From positions 63,849 through 69,002 of the forward strand of contig JAAXHE010000040.1 of assembly GCA_012271065.1 (NCBI GenBank): a stretch of 5,154 nt of DNA, read 5' to 3'. This document shows positions 1-5,094 of the stretch, piece after piece. Within the stretch, counting starts at the first letter, position 1. Each line of letters begins with the position of its first letter. The notes under the pieces are model-generated. The model was not told the origin of the DNA. It saw only the letters and a program-made list of their open reading frames with translations, and made no database searches. The DNA comes from Candidatus Latescibacterota bacterium. GTDB lineage: Bacteria > Latescibacterota > UBA2968 > GCA-2709665. The position numbers and the translations under genes were made by a program.

Positions 1-668
1 TCCAGGTTTCCGTATTCCGCGCTCGCGCCGCCGGAAATCACGGTGATTTCCTGAACGGCCGTTTTGGAGGGTCCCGTGAACTGCCGGCCGTAGCCGTCGT
101 TGTTCGGCAGAACCACGCCGTCCACCATCAGGATGCCGTCTTTCGAGTCTCCGCCGCGGATGACGTTGGCATTGGTGAGCTGCACGCCCGGATTCAACGT
201 AACCAGGTCGGTAACCGACCGCGCCATGGGCAACGCCTCCAGCTGCTCGACGCCCATCACGTAGTGGCTGGTGGTCTTGTCGGGTTCAACCGGCGGGCGC
301 TCGGCCACTACCACGAGTTCTTCGGCTTCGAGCGCCGTCTCCTTCAACTGGAAGTCGACGGTCGTGGTAAAGTCGGCCTGGATTCGCACGTCGGTCTTCG
401 TGACGGCGTTGTAGCCGACCATTGACGCCACCAGCGTAATGTTGCCGGGGTCGACGGAGATGACAAGATAGTACCCGTCAGCATCCGACTGGGCGCCCCT
501 GCGCGTGCCTTCGATAACGACGTTTACGCCCGGCAGCGGTTCACCGGACGCCGCATCCATGATGCGTCCGGTCAGTTTGCCGGTCTGGCCCGCAAACGCG
601 TCCGTGGTGAGACCCACAAGCGCGAAGAGCGCAACCGGCAAAGCCACAAACAGCTTCCATCTGTTCAT
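1..668 (-). CDS. TonB-dependent outer-membrane receptor, N-terminal part (partial)
   Basis: The reading frame starts at ATG 668-666 and runs off the left edge after 222 complete codons, so the barrel is missing. Seen: a Sec signal peptide (MNRWKLF..., hydrophobic core about 7-20, likely cleavage after AFA at residue 26). A carboxypeptidase-like regulatory domain follows at about 30-110 (GRIMDAASGEPLPGVNV, then SDADGYYLV and a VGY motif). Next comes a TonB-box-like EELVVVAERP at 116-125. The plug domain begins at about 134 with DLVTLNPGV, IRGG at 170-173, LMVDGVVL and ISGGASAEYGN. This order is typical of Oar/SusC-like receptors, usually 700-1000 aa, which import ligands across the outer membrane using TonB-ExbBD energy. 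The ligand cannot be told. No SusD-like gene is adjacent; the upstream neighbour is a small barrel protein 30 bases away. A strong GGAGGAGG lies 7 bases before the ATG, which fixes the start. Confidence 0.93.
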   Translation of the reverse strand, partial: MNRWKLFVALPVALFALVGLTTDAFAGQTGKLTGRIMDAASGEPLPGVNVVIEGTRRGAQSDADGYYLVISVDPGNITLVASMVGYNAVTKTDVRIQADFTTTVDFQLKETALEAEELVVVAERPPVEPDKTTSHYVMGVEQLEALPMARSVTDLVTLNPGVQLTNANVIRGGDSKDGILMVDGVVLPNNDGYGRQFTGPSKTAVQEITVISGGASAEYGNL

Positions 669-675
669 CTTGAAA

Positions 676-683
676 CCTCCTCC
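676..683 (-). promoter_or_regulatory. Ribosome binding site of the TonB-dependent receptor gene
   Basis: GGAGGAGG on the minus strand lies 7 bases before ATG 668-666, within the 30-base gap after the upstream barrel gene. This implies translation of a second cistron from a shared mRNA. Confidence 0.8.
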
Positions 684-698
684 GAAAAGATTCCGCGG

Positions 699-1397
699 CT
701 ATTTCCCGCTGAAGTAGAATTTAACCCCGGCTCCGAAGTCCAGCATTTGAAGGGGAAACGTCTGGGAAAGCTCCCAATCTTCCAGGCCCCGAAGGTCCCC
801 TATCATCATATTGTAACGTGCACGTAAGTCCACTGCCACGTTGTCGATCACGAATGCTTCGACTCCCAGCCCTGCGTTGATGCCGAGCGCGTACCGCTCA
901 TCGGTGAACGGCTCAAGTTCAAGGACAAGCTCGCCCGTCTGCCCTGGCCAAAGCAACCCGCTGACGTCGTTCTTGTACCGATAGAAGCCGCCCCCCACCG
1001 CCACGTACGGAGCGAAGCTGCTGGCGGCGAACGGCTGCCCGATCTGCCGCAGACGAACCAGTGCGTTTACCAGCAGACTGTTCAGGCTCATGTTGCTTGA
1101 CGCGTTCGGGCTGGTATGAGCCTCGCCATCGGTCCAGGTGAACGTTCGGGTCAGCAGGCTCCCGTCGGTGAAGTTGCCGCTGTGAAACTCAAGCTCCACA
1201 GTTACGTTCGACGCCGGCACGTAGGCCGCGTTCAATCCGAACTTGGAATCGTTGTCATACCATTCGCCCAGACCGAAGACCGGCACGTTGTAATTCGCAA
1301 ACACGCCGACCCCCCAACTCCCTTCCTGGGCCGCGGCGGGCCAGGTTGATACCGATAATACAAGAATCAACAGGCCGACAACCCTGAACACCTTCAT
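699..1397 (-). CDS. Outer-membrane beta-barrel protein (OmpW/OMP_b-brl-like)
   Basis: This 232-aa protein has a clear signal peptide (MKVFRVVGLLILVL..., likely cleavage after PAAA at residue 23, leaving QEG...). The mature part is made of alternating hydrophobic/polar strands rich in Gly and aromatics: WGVGVFANYNV, VTVELEFHSGNF, FAPYVAVGGGFYRY, YALGINAGLGVEAFV, NVAVDLRARYNMMIG. It ends in a final strand, FGAGVKFYFSGK, of the kind used by barrel proteins. This pattern and length fit the 8-stranded small outer-membrane barrel superfamily; substrate and exact family are unknown. The frame opens at a GTG (1403-1401), but that GTG is part of the Shine-Dalgarno sequence. ATG 1397-1395 sits 5 bases after AGGAGG and is the better start. 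The TonB-dependent receptor follows 30 bases downstream on the same strand, suggesting a two-gene envelope operon. Confidence 0.85.
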   Translation of the reverse strand: MKVFRVVGLLILVLSVSTWPAAAQEGSWGVGVFANYNVPVFGLGEWYDNDSKFGLNAAYVPASNVTVELEFHSGNFTDGSLLTRTFTWTDGEAHTSPNASSNMSLNSLLVNALVRLRQIGQPFAASSFAPYVAVGGGFYRYKNDVSGLLWPGQTGELVLELEPFTDERYALGINAGLGVEAFVIDNVAVDLRARYNMMIGDLRGLEDWELSQTFPLQMLDFGAGVKFYFSGK

Positions 1398-1400
1398 AAA

Positions 1401-1410
1401 CACCTCCTTA
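1401..1410 (-). promoter_or_regulatory. Very strong ribosome binding site deciding the barrel gene start
   Basis: TAAGGAGGTG on the minus strand is near-perfectly complementary to the 16S 3' end. It ends just before the ATG at 1397, with AGGAGG 5 bases away. It contains the upstream in-frame GTG, so that GTG cannot be the start. Confidence 0.85.
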
Positions 1411-1550
1411 CAACGTTAAACGGAAGATTACCTATCCCCGCCACCCTGCTTTACAACTGCGATCGTACCCCTTAAACCAACATCTACCCGCGAACTTACA
1501 ATTCGAAAAACAACCTCAGTCGGTTCGATTTCTCACCCCCTTTCAAACAC

Positions 1551-1587
1551 AAAAAAGGGCACGACCGTCCACAAATCGGCAACACCC
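1551..1587 (-). terminator. Possible Rho-independent terminator or leader attenuator
   Basis: Minus-strand RNA can form an 11-position stem, GGGUGUUGCCG (1587-1577) with CGGUCGUGCCC (1567-1557), around a 9-base loop, followed by six U (1556-1551). Four pairs are G-U wobbles and one position is mismatched. The wobbles work only in the minus-strand transcript, matching the direction of the U run. It could end sucD read-through or act as an attenuator in the barrel leader. Confidence 0.35.
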
Positions 1588-1712
1588 CGTTAAAGCACGC
1601 CTGCTTCAAGCGTATCGTTTTTATGATAATCAACTACGCCGTAGCAATTTAGCATAAGCCAGCCGTTGTAACGCGCAGGTACGTATGAAAACACAACCGC
1701 AGGGTATTCAAG

Positions 1713-1743
1713 AAAAGATATATAACAATTTCTCAAATGTCAA
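1713..1743 (-). promoter_or_regulatory. Candidate promoter for the barrel-receptor operon
   Basis: On the minus strand a perfect TTGACA (1743-1738) is followed after 17 bases by TATCTT (1720-1715), a 4/6 match to the -10 consensus, embedded in TTATATATCTTTT. The same bases also resemble the Bacteroidota pattern TTG...TAnnTTTG (here TATCTTTT, about 20 bases after TTG). It lies about 40 bases past the sucD stop and points toward the barrel gene. Confidence 0.45.
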
Positions 1744-1783
1744 CACTTTTGTAACGTAATTTTTAGCGGGTCCGGATACCGAA

Positions 1784-2686
1784 TCAGGCTGTGCTGGCCG
1801 CTGCCGGTACAGGTACGGCGCCGAGGACCTCAAGCACCGTCTCTCCGATATCGGCCGGGCTTCCGCAGACGTGGATGCCTGCGCCCTCGAGGGCTGCGAC
1901 TTTTTCCCCTGCCGTCCCTTTGCCGCCCGAGATAATGGCGCCGGCGTGTCCCATACGCCTGCCCGGAGGCGCGGTCTGACCGGCGATGAATCCGACGACA
2001 GGCTTGGGGAATGAATCCCTTACGAAGTCCGCGGCCTGCTCTTCGGCGCTGCCGCCAATCTCACCGATCATAACAACGCATTCGGTATCGGGATCCCGCC
2101 CGAAGGCATCGAGACAGTCTATAAAGCTGGTCCCGACGATGGGGTCTCCTCCGATACCCACGCACGTGGACTGACCGAGACCCAGGGCGGTTAACTGGGC
2201 GACGGCTTCATAGGTCAGCGTTCCGCTGCGGGAAATGACACCCACGTTGCCGCTCCGGTGAATTTCAGCCGGCATGATGCCTATTTTGCATTTGCCCGGA
2301 GCAATGATCCCCGGACAGTTGGGGCCGATGAGCCGGGTGGGACGCGAACCGAGGTAGTGTTTGACCTTAACCATGTCCAGCACCGGGATGCCCTCGCTGA
2401 TACACACGATCAGGCTGACTCCGGCATCCGCGGCTTCCATGATCGCGTCCGCCGAGAACGCCGCCGGGACGAAGACGATCGAAGCGTCGGCGCCCGTGGC
2501 GTCGACCGCGTCGGAAACCGTGTTGAAGACCGGTACGCCCTCGACCCGGCGCCCGGCCCGGCCCGGGGTTACGCCTGCTACGATCCGGGTGCCGTAGTCC
2601 AGCATCTGACGCGCGTGGAAGGAACCTTCGCTCCCCGTAATCCCCTGTACGACGACCCGAGTGTCGTTATCGATGAAGATGCTCAT
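1784..2686 (-). CDS. sucD: Succinyl-CoA synthetase (ADP/GDP-forming) alpha subunit
   Basis: The product is 300 aa, near the usual ~290 aa of the family. SucD pairs with the beta subunit SucC to interconvert succinyl-CoA and succinate with substrate-level phosphorylation in the cytosolic TCA cycle. Seen: an N-terminal CoA-binding Rossmann domain ([14 protein letters not shown] at 11-24, matching the family CoA-binding loop), [12 protein letters not shown] at 71-82, [19 protein letters not shown] at 121-139, [10 protein letters not shown] at 151-160 and [12 protein letters not shown] at 177-188. The phosphorylated histidine is His247 in GHAGAI. A short Ala/Pro-rich tail (about 289-300) lies beyond the conserved end. 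The ATG at 2686-2684 agrees with the family N-terminus ([11 protein letters not shown]); its ribosome binding site is weak (AGGGA, 6 bases upstream). sucC, normally just upstream, is absent: the upstream gene on this strand is rpiA, 214 bases away. Confidence 0.97.
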   Translation of the reverse strand: MSIFIDNDTRVVVQGITGSEGSFHARQMLDYGTRIVAGVTPGRAGRRVEGVPVFNTVSDAVDATGADASIVFVPAAFSADAIMEAADAGVSLIVCISEGIPVLDMVKVKHYLGSRPTRLIGPNCPGIIAPGKCKIGIMPAEIHRSGNVGVISRSGTLTYEAVAQLTALGLGQSTCVGIGGDPIVGTSFIDCLDAFGRDPDTECVVMIGEIGGSAEEQAADFVRDSFPKPVVGFIAGQTAPPGRRMGHAGAIISGGKGTAGEKVAALEGAGIHVCGSPADIGETVLEVLGAVPVPAAASTA

Positions 2687-2751
2687 TTCATATCCCTGTT
2701 AAAGACCATATCCGTCAGGTATGTTGCTGAGTCTCTTGGTGCGGGAAGACC

Positions 2752-2800
2752 TGAGACGAGTAAAGGAGAGAGTGGAGAGAAGTGAGAAAAGAGAGAAGGC
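2752..2800. repeat. Purine-rich arm of degenerate heptad repeats
   Basis: Read in 7-base steps from 2759, the plus strand gives AGTAAAG, GAGAGAG, TGGAGAG, AAGTGAG, AAAAGAG, AGAAGGC. Several units (GAGAGAG, AAGTGAG, AAAAGAG) are exact reverse complements of units in the pyrimidine array at 2856-2911. This is the same heptad family in inverted orientation. Confidence 0.7.
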
Positions 2801-2885
2801 AAAAGTCGAGGGCCTCTCACTCTTCTTTCCTCTCGCGTTTCCCGATCTGCTTTTTCTCACTCCTCACTTCTCTTTTCTCTCTCCT
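2764..2885. repeat. Large inverted repeat formed by the two heptad arms
   Basis: 2764-2786 is the reverse complement of 2863-2885 at 20 of 23 positions. There is a 9-bp perfect block (AGGAGAGAG with CTCTCTCCT), a symmetric 3-base mismatch, then an 11-bp perfect block (AGAGAAGTGAG with CTCACTTCTCT). The 76-base loop holds a second short pyrimidine stretch (2816-2836) with one exact CTCACTC. A transcript crossing the rpiA-sucD gap could fold into a long hairpin. The arms are also near-pure purine/pyrimidine, so unusual duplex structures are conceivable. Confidence 0.7.
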
Positions 2886-2911
2886 CGCTCTTCATTCCTC
2901 TTACCTCACTC
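2856..2911. repeat. Eight tandem degenerate CTCACTC heptads
   Basis: Eight consecutive in-phase heptads are seen: CTCACTC, CTCACTT, CTCTTTT, CTCTCTC, CTCGCTC, TTCATTC, CTCTTAC, CTCACTC. The first, third and last bases of each unit are nearly always pyrimidines, with C usual at positions 1 and 3. The last two units overlap the 3' end of rpiA, and the rpiA stop codon lies inside the seventh unit. The copies are too diverged for a young microsatellite. Confidence 0.75.
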
Positions 2912-3623
2912 CTGTTGCGGCGGAAGAGGGCTGCGGTCTGCTTCGTTCTTCCAACGTGCCGTCCGCCTTGCCGATCACGACCTGGTGCGCGAGGCCGACA
3001 AAGAGGCCGGATTCAACGACGCCGCAAATCGCGGCGATACACCGCTCCAGATCCACGGGGTCATCGATGGCGCCGAAGGCGCAGTCCAGAATGTGGTTGC
3101 CGTTGTCCGTAACGAAAGCCCGGTTCTCACTAACGCGCAGACGTGCCCGGCACCCGAGAGCCTCGAGTTTCAGTCGAACGTACTGCCAGCCGAAGGGGAC
3201 CACTTCCACCGGCAGCGGGAATCCTCCGAGGCGGTCCTTGAGTTTGGATTCGTCGGCAACGATGATTTCGCGGTTGCTGGCCGTAGCCACGAGTTTTTCG
3301 CGGAACAGGGCGCCGCCGCCGCCTTTGATGAGGTTGAAAGCGGGATCGATCTCGTCCGCGCCGTCTATAGTCAGGTCTATCCGAATGGTCTCGGCGAAAT
3401 CGATAAGTGGAATCCCTTCGCGTTCCGCCTGAATCCGTGACTGCTCAGAGGTTGGGATCCCACGAATCAGAAGACCCTCGCGAACACGTTCGCCCAGCTT
3501 CTGAATTGCGTAGAACGCGGTCGATCCGGTCCCCAGGCCGACGATCATCCCGTCGTCCACCAATTCGGCGGCCCGTTCCCCTGCGGCTTTTTTCGGGTTG
3601 GGAGACACTTTGTCATTTCGCAA
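2901..3623 (-). CDS. rpiA: Ribose-5-phosphate isomerase A
   Basis: The 240-aa cytosolic enzyme interconverts ribose-5-phosphate and ribulose-5-phosphate in the non-oxidative pentose phosphate pathway. Seen: the phosphate/nucleotide-like loop GLGTGSTA at 29-36, TSEQSR at 58-63, DGADEID at 87-93, KGGGGALFREK at 100-110 and ADESK at 123-127. The catalytic residues known from E. coli RpiA (Asp81, Asp84, Lys94, Glu103) correspond to Asp87, Asp90, Lys100 and Glu109, all present at a constant offset. The family core ends around VVIGKADGTLEE (about 215-226). The remaining ~14 residues are an extra low-complexity tail, and its last three codons plus the TAA stop lie in the heptad array. The start is TTG 3623-3621, backed by GAGGA 9 bases upstream; the nearest in-frame alternative, GTG at 3608, has no suitably spaced site. 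The product is usually ~220-230 aa. Confidence 0.96.
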   Translation of the reverse strand: MRNDKVSPNPKKAAGERAAELVDDGMIVGLGTGSTAFYAIQKLGERVREGLLIRGIPTSEQSRIQAEREGIPLIDFAETIRIDLTIDGADEIDPAFNLIKGGGGALFREKLVATASNREIIVADESKLKDRLGGFPLPVEVVPFGWQYVRLKLEALGCRARLRVSENRAFVTDNGNHILDCAFGAIDDPVDLERCIAAICGVVESGLFVGLAHQVVIGKADGTLEERSRPQPSSAATGVR

Positions 3624-3632
3624 CGTCGTGCG

Positions 3633-3637
3633 TCCTC
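3633..3637 (-). promoter_or_regulatory. Ribosome binding site supporting the TTG start of rpiA
   Basis: GAGGA on the minus strand lies 9 bases before TTG 3623-3621. The ATG at 3616-3614 is out of frame, and the GTG at 3608-3606 would be 24 bases away, so TTG is the best-supported start. Confidence 0.55.
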
Positions 3638-3645
3638 GCCTGTTT

Positions 3646-3740
3646 GCCTGCTGAAAAGGCCCATCGGGGCTACGGCCGGCCCTTGCGAATGAAATACTGC
3701 GTTGCTCGGCCTGGCCTTCAGAGCGACTTTCTCAACAGAC
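3646..3740. repeat. Inverted-end dispersed repeat, copy A (short form)
   Basis: Copy A is about 95 bp. The ends 3647-3661 (CCTGCTGAAAAGGCC) and 3725-3739 (GACTTTCTCAACAGA) are inverted repeats matching at 10 of 15 positions. It shares with copy B an exact 16-base block (3667-3682, GGGCTACGGCCGGCCC) and an exact 15-base block (3691-3705, GAAATACTGCGTTGC), plus 27 of 31 bases at 3706-3736. It lacks a 45-base internal segment present in copy B. It begins only about 10 bases upstream of the rpiA ribosome binding site. The ends and the core TACTGCGTTGC resemble intergenic repeats remembered from other bacterial genomes; no family name is claimed. Confidence 0.75.
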
Positions 3741-3867
3741 TGCTATGCTCCCGGTTAATTTCCGGGCCCGATCCGATTCGCGTGAAATTTATACATTGGC
3801 GATCCCCGTTGCAACGACAAATGACCGTGACATACGACGGCCGCGGCGTTCGTCGCCGGGTCATCAT
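3741..3867. other. Spacer between the two repeats
   Basis: These 127 bases hold no supportable ORF. They contain small inverted repeats: CCCGG/CCGGG at 3750-3754 and 3762-3766 with a 7-base loop, CGGCG/CGCCG at 3844-3848 and 3854-3858, and TGACC/GGTCA at 3822-3826 and 3859-3863. None is followed by a T run. A weak minus-strand promoter candidate for rpiA lies at 3788-3814. Confidence 0.5.
3788..3814 (-). promoter_or_regulatory. Weak candidate promoter for rpiA
   Basis: On the minus strand TTGCAA (3814-3809, 4/6) and TATAAA (3793-3788, 5/6) are separated by 15 bases, shorter than the usual 16-18. If used, the rpiA leader would be about 155 bases and would include all of repeat copy A. Confidence 0.25.
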
Positions 3868-4005
3868 CCCGTTGAAAGAGCCCAACCGGGCTACGGCCGG
3901 CCCATGCGGTCGAAATACTGCGTTGCGCTCTCGTCGAATCGCTCGACGGGACCCGGTCGCGCGTCTTGTCTTCGGCCTCGCCTGCAGAACGACTTTATCA
4001 ACGGA
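3868..4005. repeat. Inverted-end dispersed repeat, copy B (long form)
   Basis: Copy B is 138 bp, in the same orientation as copy A. The ends CCCGTTGAAAGAGCC (3868-3882) and GACTTTATCAACGGA (3991-4005) are inverted repeats at 11 of 15 positions. It aligns without gaps to copy A over 3888-3926 and again from 3972, with an extra 45 bases (3927-3971) between. The tips differ from copy A in a paired way: CCGTTGA with TCAACGG here, CTGCTGA with TCAACAG in A, so pairing of the ends is kept. No transposase is present, so it is at most a non-autonomous or palindromic intergenic element. Confidence 0.75.
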
Positions 4006-4023
4006 CTATAAGACCAAAAACAA

Positions 4024-4056
4024 TTGACAATCTCGACCGTATACATCATATATATA
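4024..4056 (+). promoter_or_regulatory. Candidate promoter for the HTH-MBL gene
   Basis: A perfect TTGACA (4024-4029) is followed by an AT-only stretch, ATATATATA, ending at 4056. The best -10 reading, TATATA at 4049-4054, gives a 19-base spacer; CATATA at 4047-4052 gives 17. It begins 18 bases after the end of repeat copy B. Transcription would start near 4060, downstream of the repeat and upstream of the chosen start codon. Confidence 0.45.
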
Positions 4057-4108
4057 GATCAGACGGTTCTGAGAGCGACCCTGCCAATCGCGGACGACCT
4101 GTGAACCC

Positions 4109-4114
4109 GGGAGG
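4109..4114 (+). promoter_or_regulatory. Ribosome binding site deciding the HTH-MBL start
   Basis: GGGAGG lies 4 bases before the in-frame GTG 4119-4121. The spacing is slightly short but better than anything before the alternative GTG at 4101. The ATG at 4117 is out of frame. Confidence 0.5.
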
Positions 4115-4118
4115 CCAT

Positions 4119-4964
4119 GTGGCGTACGACACACTCGAAGATTTTTTCGGAGATATCGTGGGGAAAGCCAGGCGCGGGCTGGGCTTTTCGGAAGAATCGC
4201 TTGCAGACGCAGCGGGGTTGAGCGCAGGAGATATCGGACGCATTGAAGCCTACGAATTCACGCCCGGCGAGGACGGAATTCTCGCCCTGGCCGGCTCTTT
4301 GGATCTGGACGGACAAAAGCTGATGCGGATTGCGAACGGGTGGGTGCCGGAGTACGGAAATGCGCCGCACGACGACGGGCGGCTGTCCGTCGAACGAACG
4401 ATTCTGGACGCCGGCATGGAAGTGAACGCCTATGCGATGAAGTGCAAGGCGACCGGGGAAGGCGCGATTGTGGACGCGGGCGGGCAGGCGAATCGGATTC
4501 TTGCGCTGGCAGAGCGTATGCATTTGAAGGTGACGCACGTGCTGCTTACACACGGGCATGGCGACCACGTGGGGGCGCTGGCTGAAATCGCGGCAACAAC
4601 CGGCGCCCGGGTGTGTTGTTGCGAACGGGACTTCGGACTTCTGGGCAGCCTGAAGGAACTCGTGACCGATCAGGTGGACGACGGCTGGCGGACGAACGTG
4701 GGACGAATCGCCATCGATGCGGTGAGTCTCCCCGGGCATACGGCCGGCGGAATCGGTTACGGCGCCAACGGGGTATTCTTCTCGGGCGACGCGCTCTTCG
4801 CGGGATCCATGGGCGGCGCGCTGGGTCCGGCATATGCCGGTCAGATCAGTGCAGTAACGGAGAAGGCCCTGTCCCGGGATGAGAAAATCCGCGTTTTCCC
4901 CGGGCACGGACCCATCACCTCCGTCGCCGAGGAACTGAAGCACAACCCGTTTTTTGCGCGCTGA
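4119..4964 (+). CDS. HTH-domain metallo-beta-lactamase-fold hydrolase (glyoxalase II-like)
   Basis: From GTG 4119 the protein has 281 aa. An N-terminal helix-turn-helix of XRE type spans about 5-76 (core FSEESLADAAGLSAGDIGR at 23-41, ending IANGWVP). The metallo-beta-lactamase fold follows from about 90. All metal ligands of the glyoxalase II-type binuclear site are visible: HGHGDH (His145, His147, Asp149, His150), His207 in PGHTAGG, Asp224 in SGDALF and His263 in FPGHGP. It is therefore probably an active hydrolase, possibly on a thioester, lactone or similar substrate; the substrate is unknown. Whether the HTH binds DNA or is a structural or protein-contact module is also unknown; HTH-MBL proteins of this form are recalled from other phyla. 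The frame stays open back to 3966, but that part is repeat copy B and precedes the promoter, so it is excluded. GTG 4101 (287 aa) is the alternative start. It is divergent from rpiA. Confidence 0.88.
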   Translation: MAYDTLEDFFGDIVGKARRGLGFSEESLADAAGLSAGDIGRIEAYEFTPGEDGILALAGSLDLDGQKLMRIANGWVPEYGNAPHDDGRLSVERTILDAGMEVNAYAMKCKATGEGAIVDAGGQANRILALAERMHLKVTHVLLTHGHGDHVGALAEIAATTGARVCCCERDFGLLGSLKELVTDQVDDGWRTNVGRIAIDAVSLPGHTAGGIGYGANGVFFSGDALFAGSMGGALGPAYAGQISAVTEKALSRDEKIRVFPGHGPITSVAEELKHNPFFAR

Positions 4965-5094
4965 GCCGTTGCGGAAGCCCGATCGGTGATGGCAGCAGGA
5001 GCCGACGGCAAGCCGTGGAAACCGACGTTTTCATCTCAATTTCCAAGCGATGCGGTACACGATGAGGCGTGTCTACAAATCAAGGAGCTTGGAT
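4965..5094 (+). other. Intergenic gap with a possible three-stem RNA fold
   Basis: These 130 bases have no ORF. The plus strand could pair TCGGT (4983-4987) with ACCGA (5021-5025), enclosing GGC/GCC (4991-4993 with 5001-5003) and ACGGC/GCCGT (5005-5009 with 5012-5016), followed by GTTTTC. This could be a weak terminator of the hydrolase gene or a leader structure of the next gene. It matches no riboswitch consensus I recognise. Confidence 0.25.
5082..5087 (+). promoter_or_regulatory. Ribosome binding site of the right-edge secreted protein gene
   Basis: AAGGAG lies 7 bases before ATG 5095-5097, an ideal spacing that supports a real start for the very short open frame beyond it. Confidence 0.7.

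Larger units (their letters stand above)
1398..1783. other. AT-rich intergenic region / leader of the barrel-receptor operon
   Basis: These 386 bases between sucD and the barrel gene hold no convincing ORF on either strand. They contain a minus-strand promoter candidate (1713-1743), a minus-strand hairpin followed by six T (1551-1587) and the strong ribosome binding site at 1401-1410. The part from 1600 to 1783 is markedly AT-richer than the flanking genes. Transcripts starting at the promoter candidate would have a leader of about 310 bases. No known riboswitch consensus was recognised. Confidence 0.6.

Noticed and set aside
505..717. Plus-strand 70-codon frame over the receptor start
   Set aside because: It is antisense to the signal peptide and N-terminal domain of the receptor, with no ribosome binding site or family match.
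2258..2785. Plus-strand open frame of 175 codons across sucD
   Set aside because: It is antisense to sucD, Arg/Asp-rich and without family features: a GC-driven shadow frame.
2816..2911. Young phase-variable microsatellite
   Set aside because: Units are too diverged from one another for efficient slippage; only CTCACTC recurs exactly and not in adjacent units.
2721..3440. Long plus-strand open frames across the heptad array and rpiA
   Set aside because: The composition follows the pyrimidine repeat (Ser/Phe/Leu runs) and then antisense rpiA, where the minus-strand frame has all RpiA catalytic residues.
3750..3766. CCCGG/CCGGG hairpin as a terminator
   Set aside because: The stem has only 5 bp and no T run follows on either strand.
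3646..4005. CRISPR array
   Set aside because: Only two diverged copies about 95-138 bp long, with unequal length and inverted ends; no short regular repeats with unique spacers.
3966..4118. Upstream extension of the HTH-MBL frame to the ATG at 3966
   Set aside because: The first part lies inside repeat copy B and upstream of the best promoter, has no suitable ribosome binding site, and does not resemble the conserved N-terminus of the family.
4059..4943. 294-codon minus-strand open frame opposite the HTH-MBL gene
   Set aside because: No recognisable domain, while the opposite strand encodes a complete metal site; a shadow frame.
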